Notes: generated from the letters alone by a model not told the origin. Positions 21,812 through 34,525 are shown, counted from the stretch's first letter. The stretch: DNA of 64,000 nt from Taxawa tesnikishii (nom. ined.) (GCA_030247885.1 JAPDRO010000008.1:1-64000), one strand, 5' to 3'. A program made the numbers and translations.

Positions 21812-23664
21812 TAACGTAAACTACGAGAAAGCTAGTTAAGTAAGGTAGTTAGTTACTTAAATATAACCCTTTAATCTTCTATTATTACTACTACTTACTA
21901 TAAGTACTTTTATACTTATAAAAGTAGCTTATTTTAAAGCTAATATCTAAAAGGTAATATTCGTAGTAAGAAAGAAAGAATATTTATTAATTCGTAAGGC
22001 TACGCTTATATTTAACGTTTTAAACGTAATATTATAAAGTCGTATAGTTAGATATACTTTACGCGCTATAGTATATAAAATAAAATAAATCCTTTCGAAT
22101 ATAAAAGAAAAGATACTAGTCCGATAAATTATATGTCTTATATATACTAGCTTTTTAGCTTCGCTTACGTTAGTTATATAAATAGTTAAAGAAGTTTAAT
22201 ATAAACGCGTATAACTATTAAGGACTTTATAATTATCTCCTCGACTAATTAGTAAGAAGTAACTTAACTACTTTAAGACTTATTATCCTAAGATCTTAAG
22301 TATATAAACTCGTTAAATTAAGAGTATATACTTTAACGTAATAAGTTATAATACTATAAAGAAGTAATTTAATATAGTAATAAAGCTATTTATATAATAT
22401 AACTATCTTATAGAGTACGTCTATAATATAAACGAGTTTAACTTTACTATTAAAGTAAGCTAAACGTTAAGAGTATTAGTTAATATATACGAGGTATTTA
22501 GCTAAAAAGTAGTTATAAGTTATTAAGAGTAAATAATAGTAATTAAGTATATAAGTACTACTAGGGAAGTTATACTACTCTTAATTATCTTTAAAGTTAA
22601 GTATACTAATACTACTTAGGTACTTATATATACGCCTTTAGACTAGAGGTTCTCGACTAGTAATAGTAGCTAGACGTTTAATAGTTATAGTCTTTAGTAA
22701 CTAACTACTATTTTCGAGCCTTTAATATAACTAAAAGACTTTATAATACGAAGAATACTAATTATAAACGGCTATAGTAGCTATATAATAGCGAAAGTAA
22801 TAGTCTTTTATATAAGAAATATAATCGACTTACTTATCTTATTACCTTACTATTTATATATACTTTAACTACTTAATATTAACGTATTTACTTTACTAAA
22901 GCGCGCGCTAGCTTTAGAGACTAACGTTACCTTACGAATTAACTCCGGCCGTATATTATGTATAAAATAAATAGAAATATATATACGCGCGAAAGCTAAG
23001 GTACTTACTACTTATAATATTCTTAGTAAATAGAGAGGCGCTAGCTTCTAGTTTCTAAGCCTTATAATAGTACTTAATAAGCTACTTATAAAGCTAACTA
23101 TAATAGACTTAAAACTATATATACTACTATAATAACTAGATCTAGACTTATTACTACTTAATAACTTACTACTAAATAGTACTAAGTTACGCGAAGTAAA
23201 CGCGCTTTTTACTTTTATAATTAAGGCTATATAAGACGTTTTATTACTAGTAAAGTAATATATAAAGTAAATAACTTACGCTTTTAAAGCGACGTATAAT
23301 AAGTTTATTACTTTACGTAAATAAGTAAAAGAATAAGAGAAGCTTCTTAATATATAAAAGACTCGAAAGAAAGGTAAGTAAGTTATATTAAAAGGGAAGT
23401 TTATATTTAGTATAAAAGAAGTACTTAAAATAGTAAAGGTAGTTAAAGTAAAGTTATTAAGTAAAAAGCTACGTAAACGACTACGTAAGCGTCTAATTAA
23501 AGAAGTACTTAAAGATAATAGTAATAAAGTACTTAAAAATATATATAGCGACTCGGATTCTAATTATATTATCGTTATAGTACGTAGATAATTAATAGAG
23601 TTAAAGGGGTAAAAGTTAAGTAACTAACTATATTACTTAACTAGCTTCTTTATAGTTTACGTTA
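21812..23664 (+). mobile_element. Family B pogo-like transposon, full length (B2), nested in A2
   Basis: Termini TAACGTAAACTACGAG at 21812 and TAGTTTACGTTA at 23664. Reading through stops gives a DDE_1/pogo transposase: RRILIINGYSSYIIAKVI and IDLLILLPYYLYIL near 22770-22880 correspond to the catalytic MDGHSSH... and LPPHCSHxLQPLD regions after RIP. The A2 flanks rejoin across it at a TA, matching the continuous site near 37950 in copy A3. Confidence 0.88.
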
Positions 23665-23877
23665 TAATAGTTATAACTTCTATAACTATTATAAAGAATA
23701 AAAGATTATTATTCTTTATATATTCTTATACTTATTATACTTATTATACTTATTATAGCTACTTAATATAAACTATTTTATCCCCTTAAAGTAGGTATAT
23801 AACGCGGAGATTAATAGCTAGTTATAGTACTTTATTATATAAGTTAAGAAAGAGGCCTTCCTACTAGTCTTTTATAC

Positions 23878-25729
23878 TAACGTAAACTACGAAGTAGTAA
23901 ACTAAGTAAGGTAGTAAACTACTAAAACGCGACCCTTTAATCTTTTACCTTTACTACTACTTATTATAAGTACTTCTATAACTAGTAAACTAGTCTATAT
24001 AGAAGCTAATATCTAGAATATACTTTATACCTTAAAAGATAAGTAATACCCTTCTATCTATAAGGCTACTAGCGTATATAATATTCCTTATAATACCCTA
24101 CGTAATTATATAACTAGATAAACTTCGCGCTTTATAGTATACGAATCTAAGTAAATCCTTTTAAACGTAGAGGAAAAGATATTAATCCGATAGATTATAC
24201 GTCTTATGCGTACTAGCTTTTTAGCTTCGCTTACTCTAGTAGTATAAATAGTTAAAGAAATCTAACGTAAATATATCTAACTATTAAGGACTTTACGACC
24301 TTTTCCTCGACTAATTAGCGAGAAGTAGCTTAACTACTTTAAAACTCATTATCCGGAAATTATAAGTATTTAGACTCGTTAAATCGAGAGCGCGCGCTTT
24401 AATACGATAAGTTACGACGCTATAAAGAGGTATTTTAATATAGTAATAAAGCTATTTATATAATATAACTATCTTCTAGAGCGCGTATATAATATAAATA
24501 AGTTTAACTTCGTAGTTAAAGTAAGCTAAACGTTAAGAGTATTAGTTAATATACGCGAGATAGTAAGTTAAAAGTAAATCGAAAGTAAATAAGAGTAAAT
24601 AATAGTAATCGAGTATATAAGTATTACTAAGGAAACTATATTGCCCTTAATTATCTTTAAGGCTAAATATACTAATACGACGTAAATACCTACTAATATA
24701 CTATAGGACTAGAGGTTCTTAACTAGTAGTAGTAGCTAGATATTTAATAGTTATAGTTTATAGTAACTAACTATTATTTTCGAGCCCTTAATATAACTTA
24801 ATAACTCTACGATATAAAGGATACTAATTATAGACGGCTATAGTAGCTATATAATAGCGAAAGTAATAGCTTTCTATATATAAAATACAATCGACTTACT
24901 TATCTTACTACTATACTATTTGTATATATTTTAACTACTCGATATTAGGGTATTTACGCCGCTAAAGTACGCGCTAGCCTCGGAGACTAACGCTACCTTA
25001 CGAGTCGATTTTAGCCGTATATCGCGTATAAAATAGATAGAGATATATATCTGCGTAAGGGCGAAGGCTCTTAAAGTTAATATTATCTTCGGCGAGTAAA
25101 AAGGCGCTAGTCTTTAGCCTCTAAGTTCTATAATAGTACTTAATAAGCTACTTATAAAGCTAACTATAGCGAATATATAACCTTATATACTTCTATAATA
25201 ACTCGATCTAGACCTATTACTACTAGATAGCTTTTCTCTAAATAGTATTAAGTTACGCGAAGTAAATATAGTACTTAAGTTAGTAATTAAAGCTACCTAG
25301 GACGTTTCTTTTTAGTTAAGCGTAATATAGAGTAAATAACTCGCGCTTTTAAAGCGACGTATAGTAAGAACGTTACTTTACGTAAGTAAGTAAAAGAGTA
25401 ATAAAAGCTTCTTAATATACGAAAGACTTAAAAGAAGGGAAAGTAAGTCGTATTAAAGGGAAAGTTTATATTTAGTACGTAAGAAGTACTCGAGATAGTA
25501 AAGGTAACTAAAGCGAAGTTATTAAGTAAAAAGCTACGTAGACGACTACGTAAGCGTATAATTAAAGAGGTACTTAAAGACGATAGTAGTAAAGTACCTA
25601 AAAATATATATAGCGACTTAGATTCTAACTATATTATTATTATAATACGCAAATAGTAGCTAAGGCTAGAAGAGTAGTATTTTAGTAGTTTATTACCTTA
25701 CCTAGTTTACTACCCCGCGGTTTACGTTA
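23878..25729 (+). mobile_element. Family B pogo-like transposon, full length (B3), nested in A2
   Basis: Termini TAACGTAAACTACGAAG (23878) and CCCCGCGGTTTACGTTA (25729). It is closely related to B2 along its length, in the same direction and only 213 bp of A2 sequence away. The flanks rejoin to the continuous site seen near 43670 in A3. The transposase frame is stop-ridden. Confidence 0.88.
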
Positions 25730-26436
25730 CTTTTAATAAGGTAATTATAAAGGAAAATATCCTAGTAAGCTTTAAAGGTACTAAATTAGTTTCCTATAAC
25801 TTAAAGTAAGTACTATTAAAGTTTAATATAGTACTTTATAGGCTAATATATTTACTATTAAAAGTTACTTTATAGGAGTTTAAAATACTAGTTAACTTAA
25901 AGGAAATAAAGGCGTAAATAACGCTAGTTTATAAGCGAATATAATAGTATAAAAATCGCTTATTTTACCTTTCTTATAAGTTATAAATTCGCTTACTAAA
26001 AGTATAGCTATTATAAGTTATAAATTAGAGTTATAAATAAGGGAAATTATAAGTCTTTAGAAGTCGATTAAAGCGTTAATAAAGTAATATAGTTATAAAA
26101 GAAAGTATATTTAAATAAAGGAGAGCCTAATAGTAAGTAATATATAAGATTTAATAGCTAAAAAAATAATAGTAATAAGGAGGATACTAAATAACTTATA
26201 AAGAAAGTATATACGTAAAAGTACTATAAATATTATAGTAAAACTAACTATAATACGCGTACTTATACTATAAAAATAGTAGATATAAATAATAGCGATA
26301 CTTCTAAATAGTATTATAAGCTAGAGTATATCTTTATATAGTATTATAATACGAAGGTAATAGTCTATAATAGTTATAATATTAGTAAGAAGTAACTACT
26401 TAGTAAAAAGTAGCTACTTAGTAATAAAATACGTTA

Positions 26437-27220
26437 TACTTTCTTACCTTTATATCTTTTACTTAACTTAATTATATATTCTTAAAGTTAGCTATATATA
26501 TAAGAGTTAATAGTAACGCTATACTATTAATATAAATATACGCTAATAAGCTTATTTCTTTTCTATTATTATCTTAGAGTATTTATTAATATTACTTCTT
26601 TTTATATAGTTACTTACTAAAGATCTTCTTTTATTTACTAATAGCTCTAATTATAAAGCCCTTCTTATTTATATTATATATATACTTAGGCTCTACTTTA
26701 TAGTAATTAATTTTACTACTTAGTTATTTAAAGTATACTTTATACTTATTACTAGAATTAATAGCGTAATATATATAATCTATAGAAGTACTCTATTATA
26801 ACGTAAGCTTATTAATATAATAATTAAGGAAGTATAAGACTTAAAATAAAGTATCTAGTAATATTAAATACGTAAATTTATATTATTTCTTTTATAAAAG
26901 GAAGCTTATACTCTATTAATTCCTCTATATATTTTATAAGCTTTACCTCCTATTATAGTAATAAGTTATAATGTACTAAACTTACTTTTTCTTACGAGCG
27001 TATTTTCCTTAGTATTTACGCGTTAAAGTTAAGTATATAATATTATACTTATTAGCTATTTTCTACTATAAAATATCTTTATTAAAGGGTACTATATTAT
27101 ACTCTATAAGCGCTTCTTCTATATCGATTATCTTGTTATACTAAGTTGAGATAAAAACAGGTATTTAAACGCGTCTCGGCGCATTAACTAAATGCGCGCA
27201 TTAAGTATACGGACACGGTA
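26437..27220 (-). mobile_element. Family D pogo-like transposon, 5' fragment
   Basis: The minus strand from about 27130 reads, through stops, as an N-terminal helix-turn-helix of pogo-type transposases (IDIEEALIEYNIVPFNKDIL, then IANKYNIIYLTLTRKY). To its right lies a terminal motif with a 7-bp hairpin (GCGCATT/AATGCGC, 27179-27197) ending ACGGACACGGTA at 27220. The same motif ends the family D copy at 51499. The rest of the element was lost or replaced by A2. Confidence 0.65.
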
Positions 27221-28039
27221 GCGGATCTTTTAGCTCGACACTCGGACACTAAAACGCGAGAATATCGTAGATGTCGTTAGCTCGCTAAAAGTACGCGTAA
27301 TACTCGTATAAGATCAATCTCTAAGTCTACGCAATACTTTCTCCTCTTAATCCTCTTTCTGATCGATAGGTATCGGTTCCTCTGCCATGATGCTATTCCA
27401 CGATCATAACGTCTTTTAGCCATCGCTACCATGTGGTTACGGCCCGCCAAAGTTCAACGGTCGAACAACAGCCGAGGCTAGGAAGACAAACACAATTCCC
27501 GTCTTCCTCCTGACTGAATGTAGCACAGCTTTGACACATTCACCGAATAATCCATAGGAAAGACACTCGCCTTCACCAGCAGACGACCCACTGTCATCAA
27601 ATGACGCCTGACATGACTGACTTTAGAAAGCCTTGCGGCCATATCCTACATCATCTTCAACCATCACCGTGCCATGCTTGCGTACAACAGCCAAATGGCG
27701 TTTAGATACGTTGCTACCGTCTCTGTTCCCTAGGCTAATATCTAAACGTCCAACAACCTTTCGTCGCGCCTCTGGGACGGAAAACAGGCCAGTGGTTTAT
27801 AATGAAGCGTAGGTGCCGTCTGTTGGTATCCATCCTCATCCATTCCAATCTGAACTACAACACTTGCACTTATCTTGATATTAATCGCTTTCTCGTTTTC
27901 TGGATTGTCATACATCCCTATCATCGTCCACACCTTGTGCTGCCACCTATCTACATAACACAAGTTCCAGAAGCTTGTGGAGCTTGCCGATAGCAAGCAG
28001 ACCTTAACCAACAGGCAAGATCATTCCGTAGTCAGGCAC
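27221..28039. other. Intergenic, glucanase promoter region
   Basis: 819 bases of near-normal composition, AT-richer for the first ~120 bases. No gene is supported. The short open frames around 27740-28010 lack any recognisable domain. The promoter of the GH64 gene must lie here. Confidence 0.6.
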
Positions 28040-30491
28040 ATGCGGTCCTTAAGAACTCTGATCTTTGCCCTTTGACGCTTCTCGTCGACCACACTTACAG
28101 CACCAAGGTGACCCCTGGAGGGCCGCAAAACATTATCATCACCGAGGCCAACACGATCAACACGACAAATATTCCGAACAGCTTTTTGATTGACAGATCC
28201 AGCACGTCATCAGGCCAGCTCAATGTCTCCCTCGTTAACAATCTCGCCAGCGACAATGTCAACGCCTATATCGCCGGTCTCGACACCGACGGAGTCCTTG
28301 TCATGCTCCTGCCCGATGGCTCGTGGTATTACCCTACTGCTGGATCGACAGGAGTTCCACAAGAAATCGACGAGAATGTCGCAATCCCCTCGGAGCACAA
28401 GGAAGCACCACTTACATCACGCTGCCTGGTTACATCTCCGCCGGCAGGGTGTACTTTGCTGATGGCAACCTCAAATTCTACACCGTACTCGGCGCTACTG
28501 GCGCAAATCTCGTAACGCCCTCGGCCGCCAATCCGAGTGATCCTAATGCGGCCGTCAATTGGGGTTTCGTCGAATTGACAAACGTCGCATCAGAAGGTCT
28601 CTTTGTCAACATTAGTTATGTCGACTTTGTCGGTCTACCGCTCGGAATTACTCTCCACGGGTCAGGCGGCTTTCAAACTGCATGTGGTGTCTCTTCAACG
28701 GCTGTGAAGGAAATCTGCAGCGATCTTGCCGAACAGTCAAGTACGGATGGAGAGCCATGGAGTGGTCTCTGCTTTGAAGATAGCAACGGAGATGCACTCC
28801 GTGCCCTTTCGCCTGCTCTGTATATCAGTACCGACTCTTCTGCGTTTGACGATTACTATGACAATTACGTAGATGCGGTCTGGAACCACTACAAATCCAC
28901 TCCCCTCACCATCGACACTCAAGTATCGGCTGGTGAGGTAAACTGCACCGTCAACAGCACCAGCTACTTGAACTGTGCCGGCGACAATCGAGGTTATGCG
29001 AAACCGACAGCCTCGGATATCTTCGGATGCAGCACTGGCCCTTTTGCTTTCGAATCGAATGACAACGCCGTCCATTATGCGGTCGTGCCCCGCCTGTGTG
29101 CAGCATTCGATCGCTCCACACTTCTGATCTCTGGCGGCAACGTGCAGCCAAGCCTAGGCCCAAGCTACTACTATGCCGGCGCAACTACGAACTGGTACAG
29201 CTCGTTTGTTCACGACCATGAAGTCGACGGCAAGGGCTACGCCTTTTCATACGACGACGTTACACCAACTGATGCCACTAATCTGGCTGGCCTCCTGGCT
29301 GATGGCGACCCATATGTGCTTGAGGTCATTGTGGGTGGTCCGGCAGCAAGCACTGCAGCCACCTCAACCTCATCGACCCACGCACTAATCTCGTCTTCCA
29401 GCGTTGCATCCTCTTACAAGATTTCGGCAAGCCAAACGACAACCGCCAAGACATCTAGTCCGACTTCAAAACTGTCAAGCACAAGTAAAATAGTCACTTC
29501 GACCTTGATCAAGGTCTCGACTGCCTCCAAGGCTATCCGGTCTAGTACTGTCCTTCGTAGCTCCTCCACAGCTGTTAAGAGCTCATCCACCACTGCCAAG
29601 AGCTCTTCCATCGCCATCAAGAGCTCTTTCAGCACGACAGTCAAGAGATCGTCGGCTGCAGCTCCATCGAGCAAGGTTTCGTTATCGACGAATGGCTCTC
29701 GGGTCTCCTCAAACAAGTTTAGCACTGCCGTCTTAACGAGGACATACGTTTCGCCATCAAAGATCAGCACTCAGCCAACCTCGCACACCACTGCAAAGGC
29801 GACCACCACAGTGCTCACGAGTCCCGCTTCAAAAACCAGCTCAAAGACCACGATGAGCATTATCCGTGTCCATAGCTCATCTAAGACAATCTCGAAACCC
29901 ACGAGCAGCGCTCAAATGCCCTCCAAAATCACTAGCTCCGCTCACACGACCGCATCGTCAAAGACTCGCTCTACGATAAGCTCTCACACACCATCCATAA
30001 GGAGCTCTCATATCTCGTCAGATACTACCCGCCATACATTATCAAAGACTAGCTCGCAGGCGCTCGCTCTAGCCGATACAGCCACCAACAAGGTCGTCTC
30101 TGTCAAGGCAACGAGTTCAACCAAGTCATCCTTCAAGCCCGCTAGCACTACTGCTACTCTTACTACTGTCAGATCGTCTGCCAAAACGTCCACCGGGACA
30201 GCCTTGTCGATCTCAATCAGATCTACCTCAAAGACATCGAGACCCTCGAGCAAAGTCACCACTACCTCATCTCGCGCCTCGGCGGTGACCGCTGCTCCGT
30301 CTTTGAAGTCAGCCGCGGCCTACAGCCCCAAGATCATCGCTACCTCGTACCTTACCGAGGGTAACGAGGTCATGGAGGTCATGATCGAGGAGGTCGAGGT
30401 GGTCGTGACGGTCACTGCGTCGCCGACCGCTAAGCACAAGCGCCACTTCAATCAGCACCGTCGCGGTCGTCGCGACCTTGCGCGCCACTGA
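28040..30491 (+). CDS. Secreted GH64 beta-1,3-glucanase with long Ser/Thr-rich tail
   Basis: With one base restored in each of two runs (TTT at 28071-28073 and CCCC at 28386-28389), this is a single exon of 817 aa. It begins with a signal peptide (MRSLRTLIFALLTLLV). Residues ~25-435 are a GH64/thaumatin-like glucanase domain: NVNAYIAGLDTDG, LPDGSWYYPTAGS, WGFVELTNV, YVDFVGLPLGI, TPLTIDTQ, DNRGYAKPTASDIFGC, VHYAVVPRLCAAFDR, VDGKGYAFSYDDV. The family cleaves beta-1,3-glucan and is used in cell-wall remodelling or attack on other fungi. Residues ~436-817 are a low-complexity Ser/Thr/Lys tail with 7-aa repeats, likely heavily O-glycosylated and perhaps wall-anchoring. The end is basic (KHKRHFNQHRRGRRD). 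Most family members lack so long a tail. Confidence 0.88.
29559..29645 (+). repeat. 21-bp minisatellite inside the glucanase tail
   Basis: Three 21-base units starting AGCTC(C/A/T)TCC... at 29559, 29580 and 29601, and a fourth 24-base unit at 29622, encode SSSTAVK-like heptads. Unit number is likely to vary between strains, as in other fungal wall proteins. Confidence 0.8.
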
Positions 30492-30779
30492 GGTGGTTGC
30501 GTGAAGCGTTTCTGCAGGGTCCCTTTAGATACGTACTCGCTCTTGCTATCGGCAAGGAGGTTATGATTACTTCCACGCCAAAAGATGCAATCACTACCAT
30601 CACTACAAAGGTCTCGGCACGCAAACAACATGGCAAGAGAGATATCGTTGCCTCATGAATTTTTTGTTGATTGGATTGATACCCAACATGGAGGTTTATA
30701 TGAAGAGCATGAATCTAGAATGGAGATAGAGAGAAACAAAAAGCTAAATACCTCTTAGCTTAGAATTTCATGAATAGAT
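30492..30779. other. Glucanase 3' region with an echo of its C-terminus
   Basis: A + strand frame ending with TGA at 30656-30658 reads GKEVMITSTPKDAITTITTK and then KQHGKRD, resembling the glucanase's own last 45 residues in pattern. It is out of frame with the gene, so it may be a duplicated or alternative tail. The remainder is ordinary 3' flanking DNA. Confidence 0.45.
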
Positions 30780-31320
30780 CTATTAACCAAACCCACGTTT
30801 ATCCCTGAGTATTTATTGTACTATATATCCGAATTCTCCCTCTAACCTAGCTGCTTTCCCGTGATCTCTTTTTCTTTTACTCTACTATTAGTAGACGGAA
30901 ATCTCGAGTCTAGTTATCTAAAATATACTATAGGGAAACTCTAAGAGTTAATAGATAGGTTTTCGGTTTTTTCGCATTTATGCGTAGATATACGAATACG
31001 TATAAGTTACTTAGTAGCTCGCTTCGAGCTCTATTTTACGTACTATATTACTACGGCAATCGAAATGTAATAAGATAAAGTTCTCCGGGACCAAAATATA
31101 CCTAGGAGCTATAGTAAGTAACTACTCTTAGAAAGACGTACTAAATATAAGGGATTCTATAGAACGAACGGTCCTATAACTCTTATCCTTATAAGCCTAA
31201 TAGATACTATTATTAACTCCTATAACTATAGTTATAGTAAGGTTAATTATATTTAAGGTTAAAGTATATAGTATTTTAGATTTACTTACTATAATATAAG
31301 TATAATTACTCTAATTATAC
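30780..31320. other. AT-rich block 3, left part: unidentified RIP-type DNA
   Basis: Composition falls gradually into AT-rich sequence with TA enrichment and stops in all frames. I recognise no element or gene here. Confidence 0.55.
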
Positions 31321-33166
31321 TAACGTAAACCGCGGGGAAGTCGACTAAGTAAGGAAGTTAACTACTTAAATATAACTCTTTTATCTTTAAATATTCCTAT
31401 TATTAACTATAAGCGCTTTTATACCTAGTAAGTCGGCTTATTTTAAAGCTAATATCTAGGACGCTATTACTACTCTTAAAGAAAAGAAATATACTTCGAT
31501 TTAATAAGTAGCTAGCATATTTAAGATCCCTTATAATACTTTATATAATCGAATAGTAAGATATAAATTACGCGCTATAGCGTATAAAATAAAGTAGATT
31601 CTCTTAAACATAAAAGAAAAGATATTAATATAATAAATTATATGTCTTATACGTACTAGATTCTCTACTTTACTTACGTTAGTTATATAAATAATTAAAG
31701 AAGTCTAACGTAAACGCGTATAATTATTAAAGACTTTACAATTATTTCCTTAACTAATTAGTAAAAAGTAGCTCGACTACTTTAAGACTTATTATCTTAA
31801 GATCTTAAGTATTTAGACTCGTTAGATTAAGAGCGTATACTTTAATATAATAAACTATAATACTATAAAGAAGTAGTTTAACGTAATAACGGAGCTTTTT
31901 ATAAAATATAATTACCTTCTAAAGCGCGTTTATAATATAAACGAGTCTAACTTTACTATTAAAGTAAACTAAATATTAAGAGTATTAGTTAATATACGTA
32001 AGGTATTTAGCTAAAAGGTAGTTATAAGCTATTAAGAGTAAATAATAGCGATTAAGTATATAAGTACTACTAGAGAAACTATATTACCCTTAATTATCTT
32101 TAAGGCTAAATATACTAATATAATATAGGTACTTATATATACGCCTTTAGACTAAAGGTTCTTAACTAGTAGTAGTAGCTAGACGTTTAATAGTTATAGT
32201 TTATAGTAACTAACTATAGTTTTCGAGCTCTTAACGTAACCTAATAACTCTATAATATAAAGAATACTAATTATAGATAGTTATAATAACTATATAATAG
32301 CGAAAGTAATAGCCTTTTATATAGAAAATATAATTAACTTACTTATTTTACTACCTTATTATTTATATATATTCTAGCTACTTAATATTAGAGTATTTAT
32401 ATTACTAAAGCGCGCGTTTACTTTAGAAACTAATATTACTTTACGAGTCGATTTTAACTATATATTACGCGTAAAGTAAATAGAAATATATATTCGCGTA
32501 AAGGCTATACTACTTATAATATTATTAGTAAATAGTATAATATAAGCCTTATATTACTAAGCTTTATAATAGTACTTAATAAGCTACTTATAAAGTTAAC
32601 TATAGTAGACTTATAACCTTATATACTTTTATAATAAGCTAATTTAAACCTTTTACTACTATATAGCTTTCTTTTAAATAGTACTAAACTTCGTAAATTA
32701 AATATAATACTTAACTCGATAATCTAGGCTATATAAGATCTTCCTTCTTTAGTTAAGCGCTATATAAAATAAATAACTTACGCTTTTAAAGTAACGTATA
32801 GTAAGAATATAACTTTATAAAAGTAAGTTAAAGAGTAGTAAAAGCTTCTTAATTCCCGAAAGTCTAGGAAGAAGGGCAAGCGAGTTGCATTAAAAGGGAA
32901 GTTCGTATTTAGTACGTAAGAAGTACTCGAAATAGTAAGGGAAGCGAAAGCGGATATAGCGAAGAAAAAGCCGCGCGGGCGGCTACGTAAGCGTCCAATC
33001 GAAGAGGTAGTCGAGGAGGAGTAAGACGAAATGCTTAAAAACATGTATAGCGACTCGGATTCGGACTATATCCTTATTGCGACACGTAGATAGTAATTGA
33101 CGCGGAAGAGGTAGCAGTTTAGTAGTCGGCTTCCCTACCTAGTCGGCTTCCCCGCGGTTTACGTTA
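31321..33166 (+). mobile_element. Family B pogo-like transposon, full length with best-preserved ends (B4)
   Basis: The termini TAACGTAAACCGCGGGGAAG (31321) and CTTCCCCGCGGTTTACGTTA (33166) are perfect inverted repeats over 20 bases, including the outer TA, and imperfect beyond. The element is 1,846 bp. The 5' two thirds are fully RIP-degraded, but from about 32850 to 33110 the transposase C-terminus keeps GC-rich codons (KKKPRGRLRKRPIEEVVEEE pattern), so mutation is uneven. It is the best reference for the original family B ends. Still inactive because of many stops. Confidence 0.9.
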
Positions 33167-33580
33167 TAGCAAGTTTTGAACTATTAGTACAATTATAATC
33201 TCTAGTAGCGTAATCGTATGACAAACCGAAAACGTGTTCCGAACGCGACGCATTCCAAACATGCGCCTGAGTGTTGACCGGTAGATTCTCTTGGAACGCG
33301 TCGCAGCCCAAAGAAAAATACTCGAGTAAGGTGGGAGTCGGAAACGAACAGAGAATGGTCGGCAGTATTTGCAAGCGAAGATTGTCATAACAACAGAACA
33401 AGTGAAGCCATAGCTCAAGAAAGCGCCGGATCATGGCTTACGGGTGATGATGAGGAGGGCCAGGCGGTGTGGGTTTCTGAGCAGAGCTGAGAGGGGCATA
33501 GGATGCACTTTGCTGCACTTAGTTGCGAGCTGGCCCCCGACGCTTCGCCGGAGCCCATTCAGGCTTTCGAGATTGAGAGC
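33167..33580. other. 3' flank of the retropepsin-like gene
   Basis: 414 bases of near-normal composition directly after the B4 terminus. Short overlapping frames on both strands show no domain. Nothing further is supported. Confidence 0.55.
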
Positions 33581-34525
33581 CTATGTAGACCCAAACGTCG
33601 CGCGCACGACGACCCCAAACCCAACAAAATCGGAACCTTGGCGCGTGTCTCCTTCTGGTTCCCATATCGAGTATCCTTCTGGAACTTTAATGTCGAACCG
33701 ATCATGGAGCATTAGAACGTGATTCTCGGTCAACCACGGTGCTCCGATGAGGAGATCCGGGAGTCCGTTGCCCACTGGGTCTTCAGTCTCCGACATACCT
33801 GGAAAACATTCAACAGGAACATCTTTATACACCTTCCCGTCCCGACGTGCCTGAAAATTCAGGAAGACTCCCTTCCCTATGTGTAGTACGCCTCCTCCAG
33901 CAACATGAATTGTATTCTCAATTCCGGGGCCGCTGCTGGGACGGCGATAGCGGAAGTCTTGTTCGATCATCAAGTTCGTTTCGTTGACGTCCAAGAGCTT
34001 AAGGCCCAGATGATGAACCACAGACGGCGTTATGAAGTTGGCGCAGGCTCCGGTGTCCAGTTTCGCAGAGAGAGCATCCTGTCCTGGTCCCTATTGGTTA
34101 CGAGAATCCACATCGAGGTAGAGTCCCGTTGTGCCTACCAGCGCCGCAGTTGTGTCAGTCTTACTGTCTTGTCGCATTCCATACGCTGGTGTAGAAGAAC
34201 GTACAACCGCCTGGTCTACGTGGATGTCGGAGCTCAAGACATGCTAATGCGTCACTTTTAACGTGCCGCGCTGATCGGGTGGCTCGATACGCGCAGTTGG
34301 CCTAACCGCGTTCTCGTCAAGCGTGCCTGATTGTTCCAGAGCAGCTTTTTCTATATTTGGGAGCCTGGATTGTTGGTGAGACACTAATACTACGGTTAGG
34401 CAAGGAGTACTGACCTGTAGAGTCCTACTCAGCGGGCTGTCTGAATGGCCGAGGAGTACTAGTGAAACGTACTCCATCTTGATGACGATTTTCTTTGCTC
34501 CGGATAGTGATGGGTGTTGCAGCAA
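33581..34525 (-). pseudogene. Retropepsin-like aspartic protease domain protein, broken by stops
   Basis: One minus frame runs from 34525 to 33581 with two in-frame TAG codons. One follows GTLKVTH at about 34245; the other is in DSRNQ-stop-GPGQD near 34097. The central part carries the catalytic signature KLDTGACANFITPSVVHH, then a flap-like region (IHVAGGGVLHIGKGVFLNFQ) and PDLLIGAPWLTEN, where hydrophobic-hydrophobic-G closes a retropepsin fold. Such single domains occur in fungal genomes both as retroelement remnants and as stand-alone genes; no reverse transcriptase is nearby. The TAGs could be CAG or TGG codons changed by RIP leaking from the flanking AT blocks. An intron near 34365-34415 is possible, so the N-terminus is uncertain. 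Confidence 0.68.

Larger units (their letters stand above)
19035..26436 (+). mobile_element. Family A pogo/Fot-like transposon (A2), split by three family B insertions
   Basis: The termini TAACGTATTTTATTACTAAG (19035) and AATAAAATACGTTA (26436) are inverted repeats. Without the three nested B elements the copy is about 1.85 kb. Reading through stops, the segment near 21190 gives ELDSRGIGAIRTIVKEIAN, typical of the N-terminal half of pogo/Fot-type transposases. The pieces are 19035-19159, 21008-21811, 23665-23877 and 25730-26436. At each junction the flanks rejoin to the sequence found in uninterrupted copies A3 or A4. Stops fall mostly where Trp or Gln is expected, the mark of RIP. It is inactive. 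Confidence 0.85.

Noticed and set aside
29414-30262. Minus-strand frames opposite the glucanase tail
   Set aside because: They read as Val/Leu/Glu-rich repeats, the mirror of the Ser/Thr/Lys tail, with no independent support.
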